From the NCBI GenBank assembly GCA_030653335.1, contig JAURZP010000550.1, positions 1-12,237 on the forward strand: a stretch of DNA of 12,237 nt. Direction: 5' to 3'. Positions 6,983 to 12,237 of this stretch are shown here, one piece after another. Under the pieces are notes generated by a model. That model did no database searches. It was not told where the DNA came from and saw only the letters and a list, made by a program, of their open reading frames with translations. The position numbers and the translations under genes are program-made. The DNA comes from Methanoregula sp. (lineage in GTDB: Archaea > Halobacteriota > Methanomicrobia > Methanomicrobiales > Methanospirillaceae). The stretch's first letter is position 1. Every line of letters begins with the position of its first letter.

Positions 6983-6992
6983 CTTTTTAAAA
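6983..6992 (+). promoter_or_regulatory. Candidate TATA box for the 107-aa paralogue gene
   Basis: CTTTTTAAAA lies about 30 bases before the ATG at 7022, which would give a very short leader or leaderless transcript. The T-run may also help end the preceding transcript. Confidence 0.35.
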
Positions 6993-7021
6993 CAAATAAA
7001 CTGCGCGGAGCAATGAGAGCG

Positions 7022-7345
7022 ATGACCGATTATCACGCGATCCCTGAACTTTTAGAAGAGTATATGAAGAAACATGAACGTGATGGGCTCTGGGTAACAG
7101 TGCCGGAGTTCCGCAGATTTTTTGCAATGGATGAACATGCATCACCCGCAATATCAGGATTCTTCCACAGGCTGTACCAGGGTCCGTTCTTCACCTGCCC
7201 GTACCGGGTGGAAAGAATCGAAAAAATAAGGGTGAACGCCCCGCAGACGCGGATGATCAAACGCTATTTTATCAACAGAAGACCTCAACCAGGGAATAAA
7301 CAAAGTATCCGTGCTTCAAATGCCCGGTCATACACGCAGCAGTAA
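7022..7345 (+). CDS. Uncharacterised ~107-aa protein, paralogue of the gene at 10607
   Basis: I do not recognise a named family. The protein aligns along most of its length with the product at 10607: both start with a short tag, then IPELLE-x-YM, WVTV, E-x-R, ISGF-x-x-RL, GPF-x-x-CPY-x-V-x-RIEK, and a basic end with RY and R residues. A hand alignment gives roughly 40-45% identity over 87 residues. This alignment sets the start at 7022 (MTDYH) and not at the ATG three codons upstream. The helix pattern followed by a beta-like CPYRVERIEKIRV stretch could be a small winged-helix domain, and the basic C-terminus could contact nucleic acid, but this is a guess. One conserved Cys (in CPY) is notable. 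It lies between the Cys/His-rich gene and the DUF134 gene. Confidence 0.7.
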   Translation: MTDYHAIPELLEEYMKKHERDGLWVTVPEFRRFFAMDEHASPAISGFFHRLYQGPFFTCPYRVERIEKIRVNAPQTRMIKRYFINRRPQPGNKQSIRASNARSYTQQ

Positions 7346-7396
7346 GAACATTAATTCATGTCGCAAGAGTATCATTGATTACAGGATGAAAAAACA

Positions 7397-7801
7397 ATGA
7401 CGGACAACGGAGAGACTGTATTACCCCCATGCCCCCGCAGGGGAAGACCCCGTGTCCGGCGAATCATTGAAGGGATCGGGGAGTCGCGCTGCTATGAACC
7501 CCGCTGCTGCCCGCATGAAGACGGTATCGTAATCTCTTTAAAACCCGAAGAGATTGAACTGATTCGTCTTGTCGATCTCGAAGGGCTTGAACAGGAAGAA
7601 GCTGCAGCAAAACTGGGAGTCTCCAGAAAAACTGCATGGCGCGATCTGCATGAAACCCGGAAAAAGATTGCCGATGCCCTGGTAAATGGCAAGGGTATCG
7701 AGATGGCCGGGTGCCGGAAAGCGGCAGAAGGCCAATGCCCGAAATGCCATCGTAAAAAGGGCCATCACGGGGTTGCTCACGATATGACTTCCTCCATGTA
7801 A
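7397..7801 (+). CDS. DUF134 family HTH protein with Cys-rich ends
   Basis: 134 aa. The core matches DUF134: RRGRPRVRR near the start, LKPEEIELIRLVDLEGLEQEEAAAKLGVSRKTAWRDLHETRKKIADALVNGKGI in the middle. The EEAAAKLGVSRKTAWRDLHE segment is a sigma-70 region 4-like helix-turn-helix, so DNA binding is likely. Cys residues flank the core: CPRR, SRCYEPRCCPHE on the N side, and AGCRKAAEGQCPKCHRKKGHHG on the C side. These could hold a metal or Fe-S cluster and make the protein a metal- or redox-responsive regulator. In many archaea and anaerobic bacteria DUF134 genes lie beside Mrp, DUF5320 and NifX/NifB-like genes, as here. AGGATGA (7383-7389) serves as ribosome site. A T-tract follows the stop. 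Confidence 0.85.
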   Translation: MTDNGETVLPPCPRRGRPRVRRIIEGIGESRCYEPRCCPHEDGIVISLKPEEIELIRLVDLEGLEQEEAAAKLGVSRKTAWRDLHETRKKIADALVNGKGIEMAGCRKAAEGQCPKCHRKKGHHGVAHDMTSSM

Positions 7802-7802
7802 T

Positions 7803-7820
7803 CTTCTCTTTTTTTTATTT
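7803..7820 (+). terminator. T-tract after the DUF134 gene
   Basis: CTTCTCTTTTTTTTATTT directly after the stop codon is a typical archaeal intrinsic terminator. It separates DUF134 from the atwA unit. Confidence 0.5.
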
Positions 7821-7827
7821 CACTACG

Positions 7828-7865
7828 CTTAAATATTTACGCTCATAAGTGTAATTAATCGATTA
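7828..7865 (+). promoter_or_regulatory. Promoter of the DUF5320-like/atwA unit with a palindrome at the likely start site
   Basis: GCTTAAATATTTA (around 7828-7839) is a strong TATA box. About 25 bases downstream lies the perfect 10-base palindrome TAATCGATTA (7856-7865), close to where transcription should begin and 16 bases before the first start codon. A repressor binding there would block the promoter. Confidence 0.55.
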
Positions 7866-7881
7866 GACTATTGAGGGATAT

Positions 7882-8028
7882 ATGCCAAACTTTGACGGAA
7901 CCGGGCCGCTCAAACGCGGGCGGGCAATCGGACGGGGGCTTGGTCCCTGTAAAGGTACCGAGTACTCCACATGCCAGAGAAAGGATGCGCCTGCGGATTT
8001 TAAAAAAAATTGGATAACCCGTAATTGA
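7882..8028 (+). CDS. 48-aa DUF5320-like protein
   Basis: The product begins MPNFDGTGPLKRGRAIGRGLGPCKG, matching the conserved N-terminus of DUF5320 proteins (MPGFDGTGPxGxGPMTGxGxGxC). The rest is short: Tyr-Ser-Thr-Cys, then a Lys/Asp-rich end. Typical family members are longer and carry a coiled-coil tail, so this is a shortened form with two Cys (residues 23 and 31). DUF5320 genes commonly accompany Mrp-type ATPases, DUF134 and NifX/NifB-like genes. Their function is unknown, though a link to Fe-S or molybdenum cofactor handling is often assumed from position. GAGGG (7873-7877) is the ribosome site. Only 12 bases separate its stop from the atwA start, so the two are almost certainly co-transcribed. 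Confidence 0.7.
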   Translation: MPNFDGTGPLKRGRAIGRGLGPCKGTEYSTCQRKDAPADFKKNWITRN

Positions 8029-8040
8029 GGAGAGATACAA

Positions 8041-9627
8041 TTGACCACACCATTTCTTTCTGTTGATCATCTCTGCATGGAGTTCGAGGGGAAAAAAGTA
8101 CTGAATAATATTTCTTTTGAGATTCCTGAAGGAGAGATCATCGGTGTCATTGGCAGGAGCGGGGCGGGAAAAAGTGTGCTCATGCACCTGCTCAGGGGTG
8201 TTGAACAGCCCCCGACAAGCGGTTCTGTAATCTACCACATGAGCGCCTGCGACTCCTGCAATCACATGGAAGTGCAGAGTCAGGCTGGCAACCGCTGCCG
8301 ATCGTGTGGGGGGAAACTGATCGCAACGGACGTTGATCTCTGGGCTGAGAGGGCCAATGGCATGAAAGCCCGTGTGATGCACCGCACTGCGATCATGTTC
8401 CAGCGCACGTTTGCCCTGTATGGCGATGACCGGGTGATCGAGAACGTGCTTCACGCGCTCGATGATATCAATTACCCGCAGGAGCACGCGATCACAAGAG
8501 CCGCAGACTTAATCGACCAGGTACGGCTCTCGCACCGGATGATGCACATCGCCCGAGATCTCTCAGGAGGCGAGAAGCAAAGGGTAGTGCTTGCACGGCA
8601 GCTGGCAAAGGACCCGACCCTGCTCTTTGCCGATGAGCCGACTGGCACGCTCGACCCTGAAACAGCCCGTATTGTACACGGCATGCTCATTGAAGCAGCA
8701 AAGAGAAACGCAATGGGGATGATCGTCACTTCGCACTTCTCGCAGGTGATAGAGGATATGGCGAACCGTGCGATCCTCCTTGTCGATGGGAAGATCGAAA
8801 AGATCGGTACACCAAAAACAGTGATTCGCTCATTTGTCAAAGGCCAGCATGAGGAAGAGTGGATTGCACCAGCAGAGTTTGGAGAAAAGATCCTGTCAGC
8901 ACGGGACGTGACCAAGCGCTATATATCAGTGGATCGCGGTGTGGTGAAAGCGGTAAACGCAGTCACGTTCGATGTTGCACAAAAAGAGATCTTTGGCATT
9001 GTCGGCAAGAGTGGGGCGGGCAAGACTACACTCTCCGGAATCATTGCCGGAATCATCGAACCCACCAGCGGCGAGATGAACATCCGTATCGGCGACGACT
9101 GGGTAGACATGACAAAACCCGGCATAGACCAGCGGGGCAGGGCCAAGGAGTATATCGGTCTCCTCCACCAGGAATATGATCTCTTCCCGCACCGTAACGT
9201 GCTCGACAACCTGACGGATTCAATCGGACTTGAATTTCCAAAGGAACTGGCAATGAGAAAAGCGCTCGTTACCCTTGCGATGGCCGGTTTTGAGCCGCAG
9301 CGGGCAAAGGAGATCCTCAACCGGTACCCGGCAGAACTCTCCGATGGCGAGCGGCACCGGGTAGCAATGGCCCAGGTGCTCATAAGAGAGCCACGCCTCG
9401 TGATCCTCGATGAGCCGACCGGCACCATGGACCCGATAACAAAGCAGGACGTGAAGCACTCGATCCTGCACGCCCGCGATGAGATGGACGAGACCTTTAT
9501 CGTGGTATCGCATGACATGGACTTTGTCAGGGATGTCTGCGATCGTGTGGCACTCATGCGGGGCGGAAAAGTGATTGAGATAGGAAAGACTGCTGATGTG
9601 CTTGCCGGCTTGAATGAGAGTGACTGA
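8041..9627 (+). CDS. atwA: Methyl-coenzyme M reductase activation ATPase, component A2 (AtwA)
   Basis: 528-aa protein with two ABC ATPase domains and no membrane segment. Domain 1: Walker A GRSGAGKS (38-45), signature LSGGE (174-178), Walker B ending FADE (Asp198-Glu199). Domain 2: Walker A GKSGAGKT (322-329), signature LSDGE (433-437), Walker B ending ILDE (Asp457-Glu458). An inserted zinc-ribbon-like knuckle in domain 1 (Cys70, Cys73, Cys86, Cys89) is characteristic of component A2. In methanogens this protein supplies ATP-driven conformational work to the complex (with McrC and marker proteins) that reduces the F430 nickel of MCR to the active Ni(I) state. The start codon is TTG, backed by GAGGAGA (8027-8033) 7 bases upstream. 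Methanogens often have more than one copy, so this could be a paralogue with a different client. It sits between the DUF5320-like and mrp genes. Confidence 0.9.
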   Translation: MTTPFLSVDHLCMEFEGKKVLNNISFEIPEGEIIGVIGRSGAGKSVLMHLLRGVEQPPTSGSVIYHMSACDSCNHMEVQSQAGNRCRSCGGKLIATDVDLWAERANGMKARVMHRTAIMFQRTFALYGDDRVIENVLHALDDINYPQEHAITRAADLIDQVRLSHRMMHIARDLSGGEKQRVVLARQLAKDPTLLFADEPTGTLDPETARIVHGMLIEAAKRNAMGMIVTSHFSQVIEDMANRAILLVDGKIEKIGTPKTVIRSFVKGQHEEEWIAPAEFGEKILSARDVTKRYISVDRGVVKAVNAVTFDVAQKEIFGIVGKSGAGKTTLSGIIAGIIEPTSGEMNIRIGDDWVDMTKPGIDQRGRAKEYIGLLHQEYDLFPHRNVLDNLTDSIGLEFPKELAMRKALVTLAMAGFEPQRAKEILNRYPAELSDGERHRVAMAQVLIREPRLVILDEPTGTMDPITKQDVKHSILHARDEMDETFIVVSHDMDFVRDVCDRVALMRGGKVIEIGKTADVLAGLNESD

Positions 9628-9683
9628 CATCAGGCCCACTGCGGATGCAGCAGTTACCCACACTATCAAGGATGAATTTCACC

Positions 9684-10556
9684 ATGACACAACACACACC
9701 TGACAAAGATACGAACTGCAATGAGAACTGTTCCAGCTGCTCTACCGGACCAACCCCCCAACCCCAGAAAGGACTGCCGCCGCGATCAAAAATCGACGTA
9801 AAGCACGTGATCCTTGTGCTCAGCGGGAAAGGTGGTGTGGGCAAATCAACAGTCTCGGTTAACCTCGCCTCTGCACTTTCCGCCCATGGGCGAAATGTGG
9901 GACTCCTTGATCTCGATTTTCACGGCCCCAATATCCCAAAGATGCTGGGCATCGAAGGCCAGAAACCGGCCGTTTTGGAAAAGCACATCGAGCCTGTGCA
10001 TGTCACCGGAACGCTCTCGGTTATGTCGATGGCGTTCCTGCTGCCGGACACGAGTACTCCGGTTGTCTGGCGCGGACCGATGAAGATGGCAGCGATCCGG
10101 CAGTTCCTTGATGAAGTGAACTGGGGTACGCTTGACTACCTGGTCGTAGATCTCCCCCCGGGCACCGGAGACGAGGCGCTCTCGATTGCGCAACTGGCCC
10201 CGAATGTGAAAGGTGCAGTCATTGTGACAACACCGCAGGATGTGGCCGTGCTGGATGCCGTCAAATCAGTGAAATTCATCCAGAAATTAGAGGTACCGGT
10301 GATTGGTATCATCGAGAACATGAGCGGGATGATCTGTCCCCACTGCGGCGATACCATTGACCTGTTTGGCAGGGGTGGCGGGAAGAAAGCGGCAGAAGAT
10401 CTGAACGTCCCGTATCTTGGTGCAATACCCCTTGACCCGGAGATGGTAAAAGCCGGAGATGAGGGACGACCCTATGTTCTTCGCCATACGGATACTCCCA
10501 CGTGGAAGGCTGTCGATGCTGTGATGGAAAATCTCGTGAAACTGATCGAGTCATGA
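9684..10556 (+). CDS. Mrp/NBP35-type P-loop ATPase, iron-sulfur cluster carrier
   Basis: 290 aa from the preferred start. It has the deviant Walker A GKGGVGKST (residues 48-56), LLDLDFHGPNIPKMLG, VWRGPMKMAAIRQFL, DYLVVDLPPGTGDEALS, and the CPHC pair (Cys218, Cys221), which in this family binds a [4Fe-4S] cluster across a dimer. An extra N-terminal Cys group (Cys12, Cys16, Cys19) recalls the N-terminal cluster site of NBP35. Such proteins receive Fe-S clusters and pass them to target enzymes. The ATG at 9684 is preferred: AAGGATGA (9668-9675) lies 8 bases upstream, whereas the in-frame ATGs at 9645 and 9672 lack a good site and would add up to 13 residues of no family character. The gene follows atwA by 56 bases (or 17 from the earliest ATG), so it is probably in the same transcript. 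A T-tract follows the stop at 10562-10574. Confidence 0.88.
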   Translation: MTQHTPDKDTNCNENCSSCSTGPTPQPQKGLPPRSKIDVKHVILVLSGKGGVGKSTVSVNLASALSAHGRNVGLLDLDFHGPNIPKMLGIEGQKPAVLEKHIEPVHVTGTLSVMSMAFLLPDTSTPVVWRGPMKMAAIRQFLDEVNWGTLDYLVVDLPPGTGDEALSIAQLAPNVKGAVIVTTPQDVAVLDAVKSVKFIQKLEVPVIGIIENMSGMICPHCGDTIDLFGRGGGKKAAEDLNVPYLGAIPLDPEMVKAGDEGRPYVLRHTDTPTWKAVDAVMENLVKLIES

Positions 10557-10561
10557 GGGTG

Positions 10562-10574
10562 TTTTTCTTTTTTT
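10562..10574 (+). terminator. T-tract after mrp
   Basis: GTTTTTCTTTTTTTA directly after the mrp stop codon is a candidate archaeal terminator, perhaps partial, since the next gene starts 50 bases later on the same strand without an obvious TATA box. Confidence 0.4.
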
Positions 10575-10606
10575 ATCTCTGAATTGCATCACAAAGAAGT
10601 GGCAGT

Positions 10607-10954
10607 ATGAAAAAATATTCCGGTATACCTGAACTGCTTGAGCAATATATGGTGGAGAATGGCACCGATGAGCAGTGGGTCACCGTGCACGAACTCCGGA
10701 AACGGTTTGAACTGACCCGCTACCAGTACAACACGATCTCGGGGTTCCTGCGCAGGCTGGAGTTCGGGCCGTTTGGCCAGTGCCCCTATATCGTTGTCAG
10801 GATCGAGAAGATGAAAAAGATCAAAACCTCTGATCCCCCGAAATGCCGGTATCTCGTGAAGCGGAAGGTTATGACCGTTGCCGGTCTCCCGAAAATTTTA
10901 CAACATACAGGCATGCAGGCCCGTTGCAAAGCAGACTGTGGCAAACACGGGTAG
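10607..10954 (+). CDS. Uncharacterised 115-aa protein, paralogue of the gene at 7022
   Basis: I know no named family for this protein. It shares with the 7022 product the pattern IPELLEQYM, WVTVHELRKRF, ISGFLRRLEFGPFGQCPYIVVRIEKMKK and a basic tail containing RYLVKRK. It is longer at the C-terminus, with two more Cys (ARCKADCGKHG). It may be a small winged-helix or other nucleic-acid-binding protein. The conserved CPY Cys and the Cys-rich tail also leave metal binding open. Its place directly after mrp, with its sister before DUF134, means the pair frames the Fe-S/AtwA block. The ribosome site is weak (AGTGG, 10598-10602). The start is supported by alignment with the paralogue. Confidence 0.7.
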   Translation: MKKYSGIPELLEQYMVENGTDEQWVTVHELRKRFELTRYQYNTISGFLRRLEFGPFGQCPYIVVRIEKMKKIKTSDPPKCRYLVKRKVMTVAGLPKILQHTGMQARCKADCGKHG

Positions 10955-10967
10955 GAGTCCACTCCGG

Positions 10968-11011
10968 GCGGGGGAAGATTTCCCGCAGGAGGACCGGGAA
11001 TTAACCCCTTT
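10968..11011 (+). terminator. Hairpin and short T-run after the 115-aa gene
   Basis: Bases 10968-10986 can form an 8-bp stem (five GC pairs, two GU, one AT) with a 3-base loop, 13 bases after the stop codon. A short T-run follows at 11007-11011. This may be a terminator or a 3' stabilising hairpin. The remaining bases to 11239 hold no gene I can support. An AT-rich stretch at 11200-11211 (AATTAATTATC) could be the TATA box of the next gene. Confidence 0.45.
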
Positions 11012-11239
11012 TTGGCACACCCATAAGATCGGTTGGGATCATCATCGCAGGAGTTGTTCCATGAACCGGGGACGGGGTGCAATCCCGCTGCCGGAATGCG
11101 AGGATCATTTTTTCTGACGTGCCCGGTTTTCTCATAGAATGAAGCTGGAGAATTACTGATTCCTGTGAAAAAATTTCATCACGTGAGTTACTGGTTTGAG
11201 GAATTAATTATCACAATCAACATCCCATAGGAAAACTAC

Positions 11240-11992
11240 ATGAAAGAAGACACCCGGTGGAAACTCATCGCAGGGATCGGTCTGGTTACGTTATCTCTTG
11301 CACTGTTTACCGCCCACTACCTGCTCTTCCACGACTCGCATCACCTGTTCATATTCCTTGTCGGGGATATAGCTTTTATTCCGATCGAGGTGCTCATCGT
11401 CACGCTTATCATTGACCAGATGCTTGAATCCCGTGAACGGCAGCGACGGATGGAAAAAATGAATCTGGTCATCGGGACCTTCTTTTCCACAATCGGGACG
11501 CCTCTTCTCGCCCAGCTGGTCCGGGTGGATTCCACGATCGACAGCGTTAAAGAGCGCCTTGTTATCGGCACTGACTGGAACAATGAAATGTTTAAGGAGG
11601 TACAGGTTTGCTTAAAGGACCACACGTGCAGTATCGATATCGGGCATGTGGACAGGGATGCCCTGAAGAGTTTTCTCATCAGTCACGAGGACTTTTTACT
11701 CCGGCTTGTCGAAAACCCGATGGTCTTTGAACACGAAACGTTCACCGATCTCATCCTTGCCATCAACCACCTGACCGAAGAAGTAAAGGCACGGGGCGAT
11801 CTCTCCATACTCCCCCCATCAGATCTTGATCATCTCACAAAAGATATCCAGCGTGTCTATTCGCAGCTGATTCCTGAATGGGTCAAATACATGGAATATC
11901 TCAGGAACCATTACCCGTACCTCTTCAGCCTTGCAATGCGGAAGAACCCGTTTGACGAATCGGCCTCGGTCATCGTCCGGCAGAGTCCATAA
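11240..11992 (+). CDS. Two-TM membrane protein of unknown function with a large helical cytoplasmic domain
   Basis: 250 aa. Two hydrophobic helices lie at about residues 8-29 (WKLIAGIGLVTLSLALFTAHYL) and 36-58 (LFIFLVGDIAFIPIEVLIVTLII), followed by a charged helix (QMLESRERQRRMEKMN), which suggests a short hairpin in the membrane and a roughly 190-residue soluble domain inside. Conserved-looking parts include GTFFSTIGTPLL, HEDFLLRLVENPMVFEHETFTDLILAINHLTEEVKAR, and the C-terminal IPEWVKYMEYLRNHYPYLFSLAMRKNPFDESASVIV. I recall similar unnamed proteins in methanogens and some anaerobic bacteria, but no function. No catalytic motif is visible. AGGA (11228-11231) before the ATG is the likely ribosome site. 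The gene stands alone, with terminator-like sequence on both sides. Confidence 0.7.
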   Translation: MKEDTRWKLIAGIGLVTLSLALFTAHYLLFHDSHHLFIFLVGDIAFIPIEVLIVTLIIDQMLESRERQRRMEKMNLVIGTFFSTIGTPLLAQLVRVDSTIDSVKERLVIGTDWNNEMFKEVQVCLKDHTCSIDIGHVDRDALKSFLISHEDFLLRLVENPMVFEHETFTDLILAINHLTEEVKARGDLSILPPSDLDHLTKDIQRVYSQLIPEWVKYMEYLRNHYPYLFSLAMRKNPFDESASVIVRQSP

Positions 11993-11998
11993 TCATTC

Positions 11999-12060
11999 TT
12001 TTTTTAGTGATTTTCCTACGGGACTACCCTTGAAAGAAGAGTAAAAACCCTTTAGTTTTT
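11999..12060 (+). terminator. T-tract and AAAAAC/GTTTTT hairpin after the two-TM protein gene
   Basis: Seven T at 11999-12005 follow the stop, and AAAAAC (12043-12048) pairs with GTTTTT (12055-12060) around a 6-base loop. Both are consistent with transcription ending here. Confidence 0.4.
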
Positions 12061-12124
12061 GCGTATCTTTTTTCGGATCACATGCAAGGGGTTTAACACA
12101 GATTTCGCACCCTTAGAAAATAGG

Positions 12125-12187
12125 ATTTATAACGGCAATTATCCCTAAAGCTTAGATATATATCTTAGAATACTATATCTTCTAAGC
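12125..12187 (+). promoter_or_regulatory. AT-rich promoter set in nested inverted repeats
   Basis: Two possible TATA elements precede the final gene: TTTATAA (about 12126-12132) and the AGATATATATCT palindrome (12154-12165). GCTTAGA (12150-12156) is the exact reverse complement of TCTAAGC (12181-12187), with a further CTTAGA at 12164-12169. The start codon follows 3 bases after the last arm, so the transcript would be leaderless or nearly so. The repeats cover the TATA box and the likely start site, as an operator would. Confidence 0.55.
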
Positions 12188-12190
12188 ACA

Positions 12191-12237
12191 ATGGAAATCC
12201 AATCCCCCGTAGGAAGCCATATGCTAAAATGGCTCAA
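12191..12237 (+). CDS. Partial: N-terminus of an unidentified protein
   Basis: An ATG at 12191 opens a frame, running off the window, that reads MEIQSPVGSHMLKWL. Fifteen residues are too few to identify the product. The gene is supported mainly by the strong promoter-like region directly upstream. There is no ribosome site in the few bases before the ATG, in keeping with a leaderless message. A second in-frame ATG at 12221 follows a possible GGAAG site (12212-12216). Confidence 0.5.
   Translation, partial: MEIQSPVGSHMLKWL

Noticed and set aside
10878..11117. A 79-codon frame overlapping the end of the 115-aa gene and the hairpin
   Set aside because: It starts inside the 115-aa gene, has no family-like features, and crosses the terminator-like hairpin. 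It looks like a shadow.
1..12237. CRISPR array, insertion sequence, integrase, tRNA or rRNA genes
   Set aside because: No regularly spaced repeats, transposase or integrase motifs, terminal inverted repeats, or tRNA-like cloverleaf were seen by eye on either strand.

Overview
The window looks like the chromosome of a methanogenic archaeon. The strongest marker is a full-length methyl-coenzyme M reductase (MCR) activation ATPase, AtwA/component A2, found only in methanogens and relatives. Supporting signs are archaeal TATA-type promoters and GGTGA/GGAG ribosome sites, DUF134 and DUF5320 proteins, an Mrp/NBP35-type Fe-S carrier and cobinamide salvage by CbiZ. Base composition and protein style suggest Methanomicrobiales (Methanoregula-like), but that placement is inference.

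Layout. (1) 1-2942: corrinoid block on the + strand: the 3' end of a cobalamin/iron-type binding protein with a C-terminal membrane anchor, cbiA (or its paralogue cfbB), and cbiZ. The last two overlap by one base. (2) 2943-3432: a 490-base stretch with no intact gene. It holds a decayed copy of a DUF4405 membrane gene, two long T-tracts and a cluster of TGAACG repeats. (3) 3433-5683: envelope block: a secreted DUF5667 protein with an Asn/Gly-rich tail, a membrane-anchored winged-helix regulator, and an intact DUF4405 small membrane protein. (4) 5717-6568, minus strand: a metallo-beta-lactamase-fold protein of the COG1237 type. (5) 6739-10954: a + strand series of small metal-ligand-rich and regulatory proteins around atwA and mrp: a Cys/His-rich peptide, a roughly 107-aa protein, a DUF134 regulator, a 48-aa DUF5320-like protein, AtwA, Mrp, and a second copy of the 107-aa family. 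(6) 11240-11992: a two-TM protein of unknown function. (7) 11993-12237: a terminator-like region, a promoter set in nested repeats, and the first codons of a further gene.

How the genes may work together. The first block fits uptake and remodelling of incomplete corrinoids. The 6739-10954 block fits a unit joining Fe-S cluster handling (Mrp, DUF134, DUF5320, Cys-rich peptide) to ATP-driven MCR activation (AtwA), with two unnamed paralogues at its edges. That functional link is inference from gene order. The most notable observations are this block, the paralogue pair, and the DUF4405 relic whose intact relative lies 2.4 kb downstream.
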